53,396 nt of DNA from Acidobacteriota bacterium (GTDB lineage: Bacteria > Acidobacteriota > Vicinamibacteria > Vicinamibacterales > CAVVIG01). Location: the NCBI GenBank assembly GCA_028876655.1, contig JAGWRA010000025.1:1-53396 (forward strand), in the 5' to 3' direction. Shown in pieces: positions 8,304 through 15,835 of this stretch (within the stretch, counting starts at the first letter, position 1; each line of letters begins with the position of its first letter). The notes under the pieces are model-generated. The model was not told the DNA's origin and made no database searches. It worked only from the letters and a program-made list of their open reading frames with translations. A program made the position numbers and the translations under genes.

Positions 8304-9005
8304 ATGAGCTCCAGCCGCCCGGTCCAGGAGACGCTCGGCCTCCGGACGCCCCCCATCGCAATCGGCTTCCTCGACGACGAGCCCGAGGGGCTCGCGCGCT
8401 GGCACGGCGGCAGCGTGCCCGCCGGCTGCGCCTTCTGGACGAAGGCGATGGCGGGCGAGACCTTCTATACGGTCCCCTCCGATCACTTCAACTGCCCCGT
8501 CGGCTGCCACACGCACCGCCTGCCGCTGCCGGCGTCCCGGCGCACGGAGCTCGGCCGGGCGGCGGACACCATGATCGGCGCCGGCTACCTGCTGCCGTCC
8601 GACGTGATGTCGATGCCGAGCCTGTCGCGCAGCCCGGCGGCCGTCGCCTACGGTCCGGTCGACGCCGCGCCCTTCCCCTGGGACGTGATCCTGCTGGCCG
8701 CCACGCCGGCGCAGGGGATGCTGATCTACGAGGCCTTCGTGCGGCTGGGCGACGATCCGCTGATGGTGGTGAGCGCGCTGGGGCGTCCGGCGTGCAGCCT
8801 GCTGCCGTTCGTCACCGAGGGCGATCGCGCGGCGCTGTCGTTCGGCTGCGCGGGGAACCGGACGTTCACGGATCTCCCGGACGATCAGCTGTACTTCGCC
8901 GTGCCGGCCGCCCTGTGGGACCGGTTCAGCGACGTCCTGGAGACGATCGTCCGGGCGAACGAGACGATGGCGACGTACTACGAGGGGAAGAAGGACACTA
9001 CGTAA
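8304..9005 (+). CDS. DUF169 family protein
   Basis: A 233-residue soluble protein matching the DUF169 pattern. PPIAIGF near the N-terminus is followed by AGCAFW (Cys42), [14 protein letters not shown] (Cys64, Cys68), and later GRPACS and FGCAGNR cysteines. The conserved Cys and His spacing suggests a metal or Fe-S centre, but the biochemical role of the family is unknown. The ATG is the only sensible start and may be leaderless (TAGAAT at 8292). Its 3' end overlaps the convergent isocitrate lyase gene by eight bases. Confidence 0.85.
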   Translation: MSSSRPVQETLGLRTPPIAIGFLDDEPEGLARWHGGSVPAGCAFWTKAMAGETFYTVPSDHFNCPVGCHTHRLPLPASRRTELGRAADTMIGAGYLLPSDVMSMPSLSRSPAAVAYGPVDAAPFPWDVILLAATPAQGMLIYEAFVRLGDDPLMVVSALGRPACSLLPFVTEGDRAALSFGCAGNRTFTDLPDDQLYFAVPAALWDRFSDVLETIVRANETMATYYEGKKDTT

Positions 9006-10293
9006 ACTGCTCCACCTCGGTCGATCCGGCCAGGGCACCGGTCGAGCAGGCGCCACCGCTGACGATCTCCGCCACCGCGTCGAAGTAGCCGGCGCCGACC
9101 TCGCGCTGGTGCTTCGTGGCGGTGTAGCCGTCCCGCTCGGCCGCGAACTCCTCCCGCTGCAGGTCGGCGTAGGCCGCCATCCCCCGCTCGCGATAACCGG
9201 CGGCCAGCTGGAACATGCTGTAGTTCAGCGCGTGGAACCCGGCCAGGGTGACGAACTGGAACCGGTATCCCATGGCCCCGAGCTCGCGCTGGAAGCGGGC
9301 GATCGACGCGGCGTCGAGCTTCTTCTCCCAGTTGAACGAGGGCGAGCAGTTGTAGGCGAGGTACTTGCCCGGGTAGCGGGCGTGCACCGCCTCGGCGAAC
9401 CGGCGCGCCTCGGCCAGGTCCGGCGTGCTCGTCTCGCACCAGACGAGGTCGGCGTACGGCGCATAGGCGAGGCCGCGCGCGATGGCGGCGTCCAGCCCGG
9501 CGCGGACGCCGTAGAACCCCTCCGGCGTCCGCTCGCCCGTGAGGAACGGCTCGTCCGCGGGGTCGACGTCGCTGGTGACGAGCTGGGCGGCGTTCGCGTC
9601 GGTGCGGGCGATGAGGACCGTCGGCACGTCCTCGACGTCGGCGGCCAGGCGTGCGGCCACCAGGTTGCGCACGGCGGTCCGGGTCGGCACGAGCACCTTC
9701 CCGCCCATGTGCCCGCACTTCTTCTCGCTGGCGAGCTGGTCCTCGAAGTGGACGCCGGCCGCGCCGGCGTCGATCATGGCGCGCATCAGCTCGAAGACGT
9801 TCAGCGCGCCGCCGAAGCCGGCCTCGGCGTCGGCGACGATCGGGGCGAACCAGGTCTCGACGCCGGGCGTCCGTCCCTCGGCGCGATCGATCTGGTCGGC
9901 GCGGCGCAGGGTCTGGTTGATGCGGCGGACCACCTGCGGGACGCTGTTGGCCGGATAGAGGCTCTGGTCCGGGTACATCTCGCCGGCCAGGTTCGCATCG
10001 GCGGCGACCTGCCAGCCGCTGAGATAGATGGCCTTCAGGCCGGCGCGCACCTGCTGCAGGGCCTGGTTGCCGGTGAGGGCGCCGAGCGCGGCGACGTACG
10101 GCTCGCGGCCGAGGAGGTCCCAGAGGCGGGCGGCGCCGAGGCGGGCGAGCGTGTGCTCGATCGGGACCGAGCCGCGCAGGCGAAGCACCTCGTCGGGACC
10201 GTAGGGACGCGAGACGCCGCGCCAGCGAGGAAGGGTGGTCCAGTCGGTCTGCAGGTTGTGCTGCGCGCGCAGCGGCTCCGTTCGTCCGTTCAT
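8998..10293 (-). CDS. aceA: Isocitrate lyase
   Basis: A 431-residue isocitrate lyase, which cleaves isocitrate to glyoxylate and succinate in the cytoplasmic glyoxylate shunt and so permits growth on acetate or fatty acids. The active-site loop KKCGHMGGK is at residues 191-199, with catalytic Cys193. Other conserved blocks are [22 protein letters not shown] and [12 protein letters not shown]. The ATG at 10293 is chosen because GGAGGTG sits five bases upstream and the length matches bacterial AceA; an in-frame extension upstream would run through the regulatory region. It is divergent from a RamB/ScfR-type regulator. No malate synthase is seen in the window. Confidence 0.97.
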   Translation of the reverse strand: MNGRTEPLRAQHNLQTDWTTLPRWRGVSRPYGPDEVLRLRGSVPIEHTLARLGAARLWDLLGREPYVAALGALTGNQALQQVRAGLKAIYLSGWQVAADANLAGEMYPDQSLYPANSVPQVVRRINQTLRRADQIDRAEGRTPGVETWFAPIVADAEAGFGGALNVFELMRAMIDAGAAGVHFEDQLASEKKCGHMGGKVLVPTRTAVRNLVAARLAADVEDVPTVLIARTDANAAQLVTSDVDPADEPFLTGERTPEGFYGVRAGLDAAIARGLAYAPYADLVWCETSTPDLAEARRFAEAVHARYPGKYLAYNCSPSFNWEKKLDAASIARFQRELGAMGYRFQFVTLAGFHALNYSMFQLAAGYRERGMAAYADLQREEFAAERDGYTATKHQREVGAGYFDAVAEIVSGGACSTGALAGSTEVEQFT

Positions 10294-10397
10294 GCGTACA
10301 CCTCCGGGGTCCGTGGTCCGTGCGATGGGGCGCGCGCGGGCCGGCGGGGCGCGGCGCGCGATCTGGCAGTACCGTAACGGGAGCGAACAGACCGCGT

Positions 10398-10433
10398 CAA
10401 GCGAATATTCGCTGAGCATGGTATATTCGCTTG
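10398..10433. promoter_or_regulatory. Operator-like dyad between aceA and its divergent regulator
   Basis: A perfect 14-base palindrome, AGCGAATATTCGCT, lies at 10400-10413. A wider inverted repeat pairs CAAGCGAATA (10398-10407) with TATTCGCTTG (10424-10433). The result is three half-sites of the form AAGCGAATA. Its place in the 198-base divergent gap, 105 bases from the aceA start and 59 from the regulator start, suits a site bound by the regulator. That role is inference. Confidence 0.7.
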
Positions 10434-10491
10434 TGGCGAACGCCTGAAGCCTGTACGCTCACGCCCGCAACTGCCGAGGAGGCCCCTGCCG

Positions 10492-12036
10492 ATGACGCCC
10501 GAGACGCTCGCGCCCGCCGCGCCCCTGAACCTGAAGACGATCCTCGGGCTGAAGCTGAAGCGGTTCCGCGAAGCCCGGCGCTTCACGCTGCGCGAACTCG
10601 GCGAGCGGACGGGCCTGTCGACCTCCTACCTGGCGGAGATCGAAGCCGGCAAGAAGTACCCCAAGCTGGACAAGATCCTGCAGATGGCCGAGGGGCTCGG
10701 CTGTCCGTACGAAGAACTGGTGTCGACCAAGCTCGACGCCGAGTTCGACACGCTGCACGCGTTCCTCACCTCTCCGGCCATCCACAACTTCCCGTTCGAC
10801 CTGTTCGGCCTGCGGACGGGCGAGCTGATGAAGCTCATCACGCGATCGCCGCACGAGGTGTCGGCGCTGCTGCGGACGCTGCACGACATCGCCAGCCAGT
10901 ACAACATCGGGGCCACCCACTTCCTGCGCGCGGCCCTCCGGTCGTACCAGGAGCTGACGGGCAACTACTACGCGCCCCTCGAGGACGCCGCCGACCGGTT
11001 CCGCCGCGAGCTGGCGGGCCAGGCGGGCGGCGTCGCGACGATCGGCCGCCTGCGGGCGTGGGTGCTGGCGCACGGGGTGCAGGACATCGACGAGCGGCTG
11101 CTCGGCGAGCGGCCGGCGCTGCGGGCCTTCCGATCGCTCCGGCTGGTCGACCCGCCGCGCCTCCTGCTCAACCCGCGGCTGAGCGCCTTCCAGCAGGCGT
11201 TCGTGCTGGCGCGCGAGGCCGGCTACCAGCTGCTCGAGCTGAAGGCGCGGTCGCAGACGACCCCGCCCGATCGCGAGGACTCCTTCGAGCAGGTGCTGAA
11301 CGACTTCAAGGCGTCGTACTTCGCCGGCGCCGTGCTGCTGCCGCGCGACCGGATCGCCGCCGACCTCGGCGCCTTCTTCCGGCTGCCGACCTGGCAACCG
11401 GCCGCCCTGACGGCGCTGCTCGACCGCTACGGCGTGACGCCCGAGACCCTGATGTACCGGTTCAGCCAGCTCACCGGCCAGGAGTTCGGGCTCCATCCGC
11501 ACTTCCTCAAGTTCAGCCTCGAGAGCGGCCGGGTCCGCCTGCTGAAACAACTGAACCTCTCGACGCTGCGGATTCCGTCGGGCATCGACGCCGACGAGCA
11601 CTACTGCCGGCGCTGGCTCTCGACCCACCTGCTGATGGAGCGGGCCGCGGCCAAGGCGCGCCGGCCGCGGCGGGTCCCGAAGCTGCTCGTCCGGGCCCAG
11701 CACTCGACCTTCGTGGACCGGCCGGACGAGGCGTTCTTCTGCCTGGGCATGGCGCTGGCCGAGCCGCTGCGCCCCGAGCTCGACATCAGCCTGACGATCG
11801 GCTTCCGCGCCGACGAGGTCTTCGCGCGCACGGTACGGTTCGCGCAGGATCGGGCCATCCGGCAGACGGTGCTCAACGGCACGTGCGAGCACTGTCCGCT
11901 GCCGGCCGACGCCTGCGGCGATCGCGCGGCCGCTCCGGTGCTCTACCAGCAGCAGCTCGCCCGCGCCGAGCTGATGCGCGAGCTCGAGGCGCTCTCGGCC
12001 CCACGCCTCTCCGCCACCTCCGCGCGCCGCCGCTGA
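10492..12036 (+). CDS. XRE-family regulator of the RamB/ScfR short-chain acyl-CoA type
   Basis: A 514-residue regulator. Residues about 16-75 form a Cro/C1-type helix-turn-helix (LGLKLKRFREARRFTLRELG, then STSYLAEIEAGKKYPKLDKI). The long remainder matches the short-chain fatty-acyl-regulator layout, with a central IrrE-like region and a Cys-rich C-terminal segment, GTCEHCPLPADAC. In actinobacteria the family member RamB controls aceA in response to carbon source. Divergence from isocitrate lyase here suggests the same job and probable autoregulation through the dyad at 10398-10433. The ATG at 10492 has GAGGAGG upstream. Confidence 0.88.
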   Translation: MTPETLAPAAPLNLKTILGLKLKRFREARRFTLRELGERTGLSTSYLAEIEAGKKYPKLDKILQMAEGLGCPYEELVSTKLDAEFDTLHAFLTSPAIHNFPFDLFGLRTGELMKLITRSPHEVSALLRTLHDIASQYNIGATHFLRAALRSYQELTGNYYAPLEDAADRFRRELAGQAGGVATIGRLRAWVLAHGVQDIDERLLGERPALRAFRSLRLVDPPRLLLNPRLSAFQQAFVLAREAGYQLLELKARSQTTPPDREDSFEQVLNDFKASYFAGAVLLPRDRIAADLGAFFRLPTWQPAALTALLDRYGVTPETLMYRFSQLTGQEFGLHPHFLKFSLESGRVRLLKQLNLSTLRIPSGIDADEHYCRRWLSTHLLMERAAAKARRPRRVPKLLVRAQHSTFVDRPDEAFFCLGMALAEPLRPELDISLTIGFRADEVFARTVRFAQDRAIRQTVLNGTCEHCPLPADACGDRAAAPVLYQQQLARAELMRELEALSAPRLSATSARRR

Positions 12037-12150
12037 CGCGCACGCCGTCCTCCTGGTCGCCAGCTCAGCAGACGCCGATTCATTCAATCTTTCGACGGAT
12101 GACCTCTGTACGCATCCCTGTTCTTGGATCGAGTCGTGGCCGCCACGCAG

Positions 12151-12176
12151 TCAACGAGTTAGTGCAAGCTCAGCTG
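12151..12176 (+). promoter_or_regulatory. Conserved 26-base upstream element, copy 1
   Basis: This sequence, which ends CAAGCTCAGCTG, recurs upstream of two other receptor genes at 15542-15567 and 18938-18963. It is 22/26 identical to the third copy. It lies in a 406-base gap (12037-12442) that otherwise holds only the receptor leader, including a perfect palindrome GCGGAGATCTCCGC at 12282-12295. Its function is unknown. Confidence 0.5.
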
Positions 12177-12337
12177 CGCTGAACGGGCCCATCCGTCAGG
12201 CGGCCGACTCCGGATCGATGGATCGCCGCACGAGCGACAGCTGAGCCATTGAACACGAGTCATGCGGATTGCTCCTGATGAGCGGAGATCTCCGCGTGCG
12301 GCACACCTCATGCACCGCCGCACGCAACGCCCGCGCG

Positions 12338-12407
12338 CAGCCGTGGCGGGCGCCTCAGCCATTCCCCGCATCGTGCACGTCCGTGCAAGTCGCTCTTCGC
12401 TTCGTCG
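12338..12407 (+). promoter_or_regulatory. Receptor leader block identical to 15730-15799
   Basis: This 70-base block upstream of the first array receptor is identical to the block upstream of the second. It contains a small hairpin, TGCACG-TC-CGTGCA, at 12374-12387, and ends 35 bases before the ATG. It is probably 5' untranslated sequence duplicated with the gene and kept unchanged. Confidence 0.6.
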
Positions 12408-12442
12408 AAACCGCGCGTTTCAGGAGGAGGAGGACTCTGACC

Positions 12443-15304
12443 ATGCCACGAATCCGTCGATCGTGCCTTACCGCACTCGTCGTGTTCGCGTTCGCGCTGC
12501 CAGGCGCGGCGCGGGCCCAGAACGTGTCGAGCCATCTCACCGGGACCGTCAAGGACGGCCAGGGCGCCGTGCTCCCGGGCGTCACCGTCACCGCCACGTC
12601 ACCGGCGCTGATCGGGTCGCAGGTCGCCGTCACGCAGTCCAACGGCACGTACCTGTTCCCGTCGCTGCCGCCCGGGACCTACGCGCTGAACTTCCAGCTG
12701 TCCGGCTTTCAGGCAATCACGCAGAGCAACATCAACCTGCCGCTCGGGCAGACGTTGACGGTGAACGCCCAGCTGCAGCTGGCGAGCCTCAAGGAGAGCG
12801 TCACGGTGACGGCCGAGTCGCCGGTGGTCGACGTCCAGTCGACGACGCTCGGCAACACGATGAACACGGCCAAGCTCATCAGCGTGCCGAGTTCCACGGA
12901 CCTCTGGGGCGCCCTGGCGCAGACGGCCGGCGTCCGGATGCAGGGTTTCGACGTCGGCGGCAGCCACAAGTACCAGCAGGACGGCTATGCCGCCTTCGGC
13001 GAGAACGACCAGACGCGCATCATCACCGAGGGGGTGGACACGACCGAGGGGACCGGCGGGGCGGGCGGGTACAACGACTTCTACGCCCACAACGAGGTCT
13101 CGGTCAGCGCAGCGGGCCAGGACGTCGCGATGAACACGCCGGGGGCGGCGGTCATCTCCACGATCAAGAGCGGCGGCAACACGTTCAAGTCGCTGATCAA
13201 CCAGAGCTACGAGCCCTCGAGCTTCGTCGGCAACAACATCAATCCGTCGATCACGGCGCGGGGCGGCTCCTCGTCGGCGAACCTGCTCTTCTGGGAGAAC
13301 CACGACGACCTGGGCGGCCCGATCAAGCGGGACAAGCTGTGGTTCTACGCCGCGTTCAACCACTTCCACATCGACCAGCTCCTGCCGGGCGTCCCCCAGA
13401 GCGTGGCGACGAACCTCGGGATCTTCAACAACTTCACGACCAAGGAGACCTGGAAGCCGAGCGCAAAGGACACCTTCATCGGCTACTACCAGTACGGGAA
13501 GAAGTCGGAACCGACGCGCGGCCTGTCGTCACTGCGTCCGAAGGAGTCGACGCTGGCCGAGTTCTCGCCCGGCTGGATGTACAACGGCAAGTGGGAGCGG
13601 GTCTGGACGAACCGCTTCTTCACCGAGCTGAACGTCGGCACGTTCGGCTACATCTTCCCGGAGGTGCCGTCGGTCGACTACAAGACCAACCCGCCGGTCC
13701 ACGACCTCGGCACGGGCCAGGAAACGGGCGCCGGCTTCGCGCAGGGGGGCACGGGCGGCCCGTTCGACCTGAACCGCGCCAAGCCGCAGGTCTTCGGTGA
13801 CGCGACCTACTACCTGCCGACCAAGAAGGGCGGCAGCCACGATCTGAAGGTCGGCTTCGAGTGGATCCGCGACGAGTCGCAGTTCGGCAACAACGGCCAG
13901 TCCGGACCGATCCTCTGGCTGCCGCGCGACGGGCAGCCGTTCGAGATCCGGCTGACGGACCTCGGGACGCCGGGCTCGCTCGGCAGCTCGTGGCTGGCGC
14001 CGGTCAACGAGGATCACCGGATGGCCTTCTACGCCCAGGACCGGTGGACGGCCAACAGCCACGTCACGCTGACCGTCGGTCTCCGGTACGATCGGCAGTC
14101 GCCCTACTACCGCCAGGGCAAGCGCGATCCGATCCTGACCGACTACTTCACGGCGGCGACCAACCCGGCCGCGACGCTGTTCACCCGGAACAACGTCGCG
14201 CCGCGCATCGGTGTCAGCATCGACCCGGGGGGCGACGGCAAGACGGCCGTCAAGGCGTTCTACGGCCGGTACTACTTCAACTTCGCCGACAGCTTCTCGA
14301 ACGTCAATCCGGGGGGGACCAACACCAAGACCTACCGCTACTCGGGGCCGAACGGCACGTTCATCCCGGCCGACCTCGGCCAGCTGGTGACCGCCACGGG
14401 CGGCGTCAGCACGACGCTCGATCCGAACCTCAAGACGCCGTACACCGATGAAATCGACTTCTCGGTGCAGCGCCAGATCTGGGGTGAGTCGTCGATCCGT
14501 GTGGCGTACGTCCGCAAGATGGACCGGAACGAGTTCTCCACCTACAGTCCGGATCTCGTCGGCCAGTTCACGGTGCCGGTCACGATTCCCGTGACGCTCC
14601 AGGGCGTCGGCAGCACGACGGCGACGACGCAGAACTTCACGGTGAACGACATCCCGGCGTCGCTGATTCCGGCGCTCGGCGAGAGCACGATCGCCACGAT
14701 TCCGGCGTCGGCCAACAGCGGCGCCCGCAACTTCGACACGATCGAGGTCGCCTTCAACAAGCGGTTCAAGAAGGGGCTCTTCCTCGACACGAGCTACGAC
14801 TGGACCCGCTACGACGCCCTCTTCTCCCCGAACGCGGTCAGCACCAGCAACGTGACGCAGGCCGACCCGATCGGGTACGACTACTTCGAGAACCCGTATC
14901 CGACCGTCTCCAACCGCCAGAAGACGAGCGGCTGGGTCTACCACCTGTCGGCCAACTACGAGTTCCCCTACCAGATCGGGATCGGCGCCAACTTCCTGAT
15001 CCAGAGCGGCTGGAACTACGCCCGCCGCATCGGCATCAACCTGCCGAACGCCGGCTTCCAGGAGTTCTGGATGGCGAACCTCGACACCAACCGATCGGAC
15101 ACGGTGCCGTTCCTGAACCTCCGCTTCGACAAAGCGTTCGACATCCCGGGCGGCCACCGCTTCACGGCGATGCTCGATCTCTACAACGTGACCAACGCGG
15201 TGCCGGTGACGAACTTCCAGATCCTGAACGGCACCTCGTACAACCGGATCATCAGCCTGCTCAATCCGCGCACGCTGGAGCTCGGCCTGCGCTTCGAGTT
15301 CTAA
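12443..15304 (+). CDS. TonB-dependent receptor, Oar-like (array member 1)
   Basis: A 953-residue outer-membrane receptor. In order it has a signal peptide (cleavage after ARA, about residue 25), a carboxypeptidase-regulatory-like domain (about 28-115), the possible TonB box ESVTVTAESP, a plug with GVRMQGFDVGGSHKYQQDGY, and a long beta-barrel ending in the aromatic tail LELGLRFEF. The ATG at 12443 follows AGGAGGAGGAGG; an in-frame extension 174 bases upstream runs through the leader and lacks a signal peptide. It is first of four tandem paralogues and closest in leader and signal peptide to member 2. No SusD-like partner or TonB/ExbBD genes are near. The ligand is unknown. Confidence 0.93.
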   Translation: MPRIRRSCLTALVVFAFALPGAARAQNVSSHLTGTVKDGQGAVLPGVTVTATSPALIGSQVAVTQSNGTYLFPSLPPGTYALNFQLSGFQAITQSNINLPLGQTLTVNAQLQLASLKESVTVTAESPVVDVQSTTLGNTMNTAKLISVPSSTDLWGALAQTAGVRMQGFDVGGSHKYQQDGYAAFGENDQTRIITEGVDTTEGTGGAGGYNDFYAHNEVSVSAAGQDVAMNTPGAAVISTIKSGGNTFKSLINQSYEPSSFVGNNINPSITARGGSSSANLLFWENHDDLGGPIKRDKLWFYAAFNHFHIDQLLPGVPQSVATNLGIFNNFTTKETWKPSAKDTFIGYYQYGKKSEPTRGLSSLRPKESTLAEFSPGWMYNGKWERVWTNRFFTELNVGTFGYIFPEVPSVDYKTNPPVHDLGTGQETGAGFAQGGTGGPFDLNRAKPQVFGDATYYLPTKKGGSHDLKVGFEWIRDESQFGNNGQSGPILWLPRDGQPFEIRLTDLGTPGSLGSSWLAPVNEDHRMAFYAQDRWTANSHVTLTVGLRYDRQSPYYRQGKRDPILTDYFTAATNPAATLFTRNNVAPRIGVSIDPGGDGKTAVKAFYGRYYFNFADSFSNVNPGGTNTKTYRYSGPNGTFIPADLGQLVTATGGVSTTLDPNLKTPYTDEIDFSVQRQIWGESSIRVAYVRKMDRNEFSTYSPDLVGQFTVPVTIPVTLQGVGSTTATTQNFTVNDIPASLIPALGESTIATIPASANSGARNFDTIEVAFNKRFKKGLFLDTSYDWTRYDALFSPNAVSTSNVTQADPIGYDYFENPYPTVSNRQKTSGWVYHLSANYEFPYQIGIGANFLIQSGWNYARRIGINLPNAGFQEFWMANLDTNRSDTVPFLNLRFDKAFDIPGGHRFTAMLDLYNVTNAVPVTNFQILNGTSYNRIISLLNPRTLELGLRFEF

Positions 15305-15324
15305 GCGTCACGCACGACACCTGT

Positions 15325-15354
15325 CCGGAGCCGGACCCGCGGGTCCGGCTCCGG
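15325..15354 (+). terminator. Hairpin after receptor 1
   Basis: A perfect 30-base palindrome (arms begin CCGGAGCCGGACC) starts 20 bases after the stop. There is no T-tract. It probably ends or protects the transcript. Receptor 2 is followed by a sibling hairpin with nearly the same arms. Confidence 0.75.
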
Positions 15355-15835
15355 CTCGTCTACCCCTCATCGGTCGAGCAGCCAGCCCAGCCATTTCAGC
15401 GATGACGACGGCCGTTCGAATCGCCGCCCCCACGAAATAATCCGTCTTTGAACTGAAGAGCTTTGACCGATCCATTCAATCTTTTGATTGAGGACGCCGG
15501 TTCGCATCATTCAACTTGGATCGGCTGCGACACGAACGGAATCAATCACTTAATACAAGCTCATCTGGTCTGTTCCGCTCTGTCGACACGCGGTCCGACT
15601 CCAAATACATGGACCAATGCAGCGCATACAGCAGAGTTTATTGAACACAATCGACGCGAATTGCTCCTGATGAGCGGAGATCTTCGCGTACGGCACAGCT
15701 CCTGCACTGCCGCGCGCAACGCCCGCGCTCAGCCGTGGCGGGCGCCTCAGCCATTCCCCGCATCGTGCACGTCCGTGCAAGTCGCTCTTCGCTTCGTCGG
15801 GATGCATGCATTTCAGGAGGAGGAGGACTCTGACC
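15355..15835 (+). promoter_or_regulatory. Leader region of receptor 2, with conserved element and duplicated block
   Basis: The gap between receptors 1 and 2 holds no gene. It contains an inverted repeat TCAATC-TTTT-GATTGA at 15476-15491, the second copy of the 26-base element at 15542-15567 (ending CAAGCTCATCTG), and the 70-base block at 15730-15799 that is identical to the one before receptor 1. TTGACC at 15464 is a possible -35, but no convincing -10 partner is seen. Confidence 0.55.
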
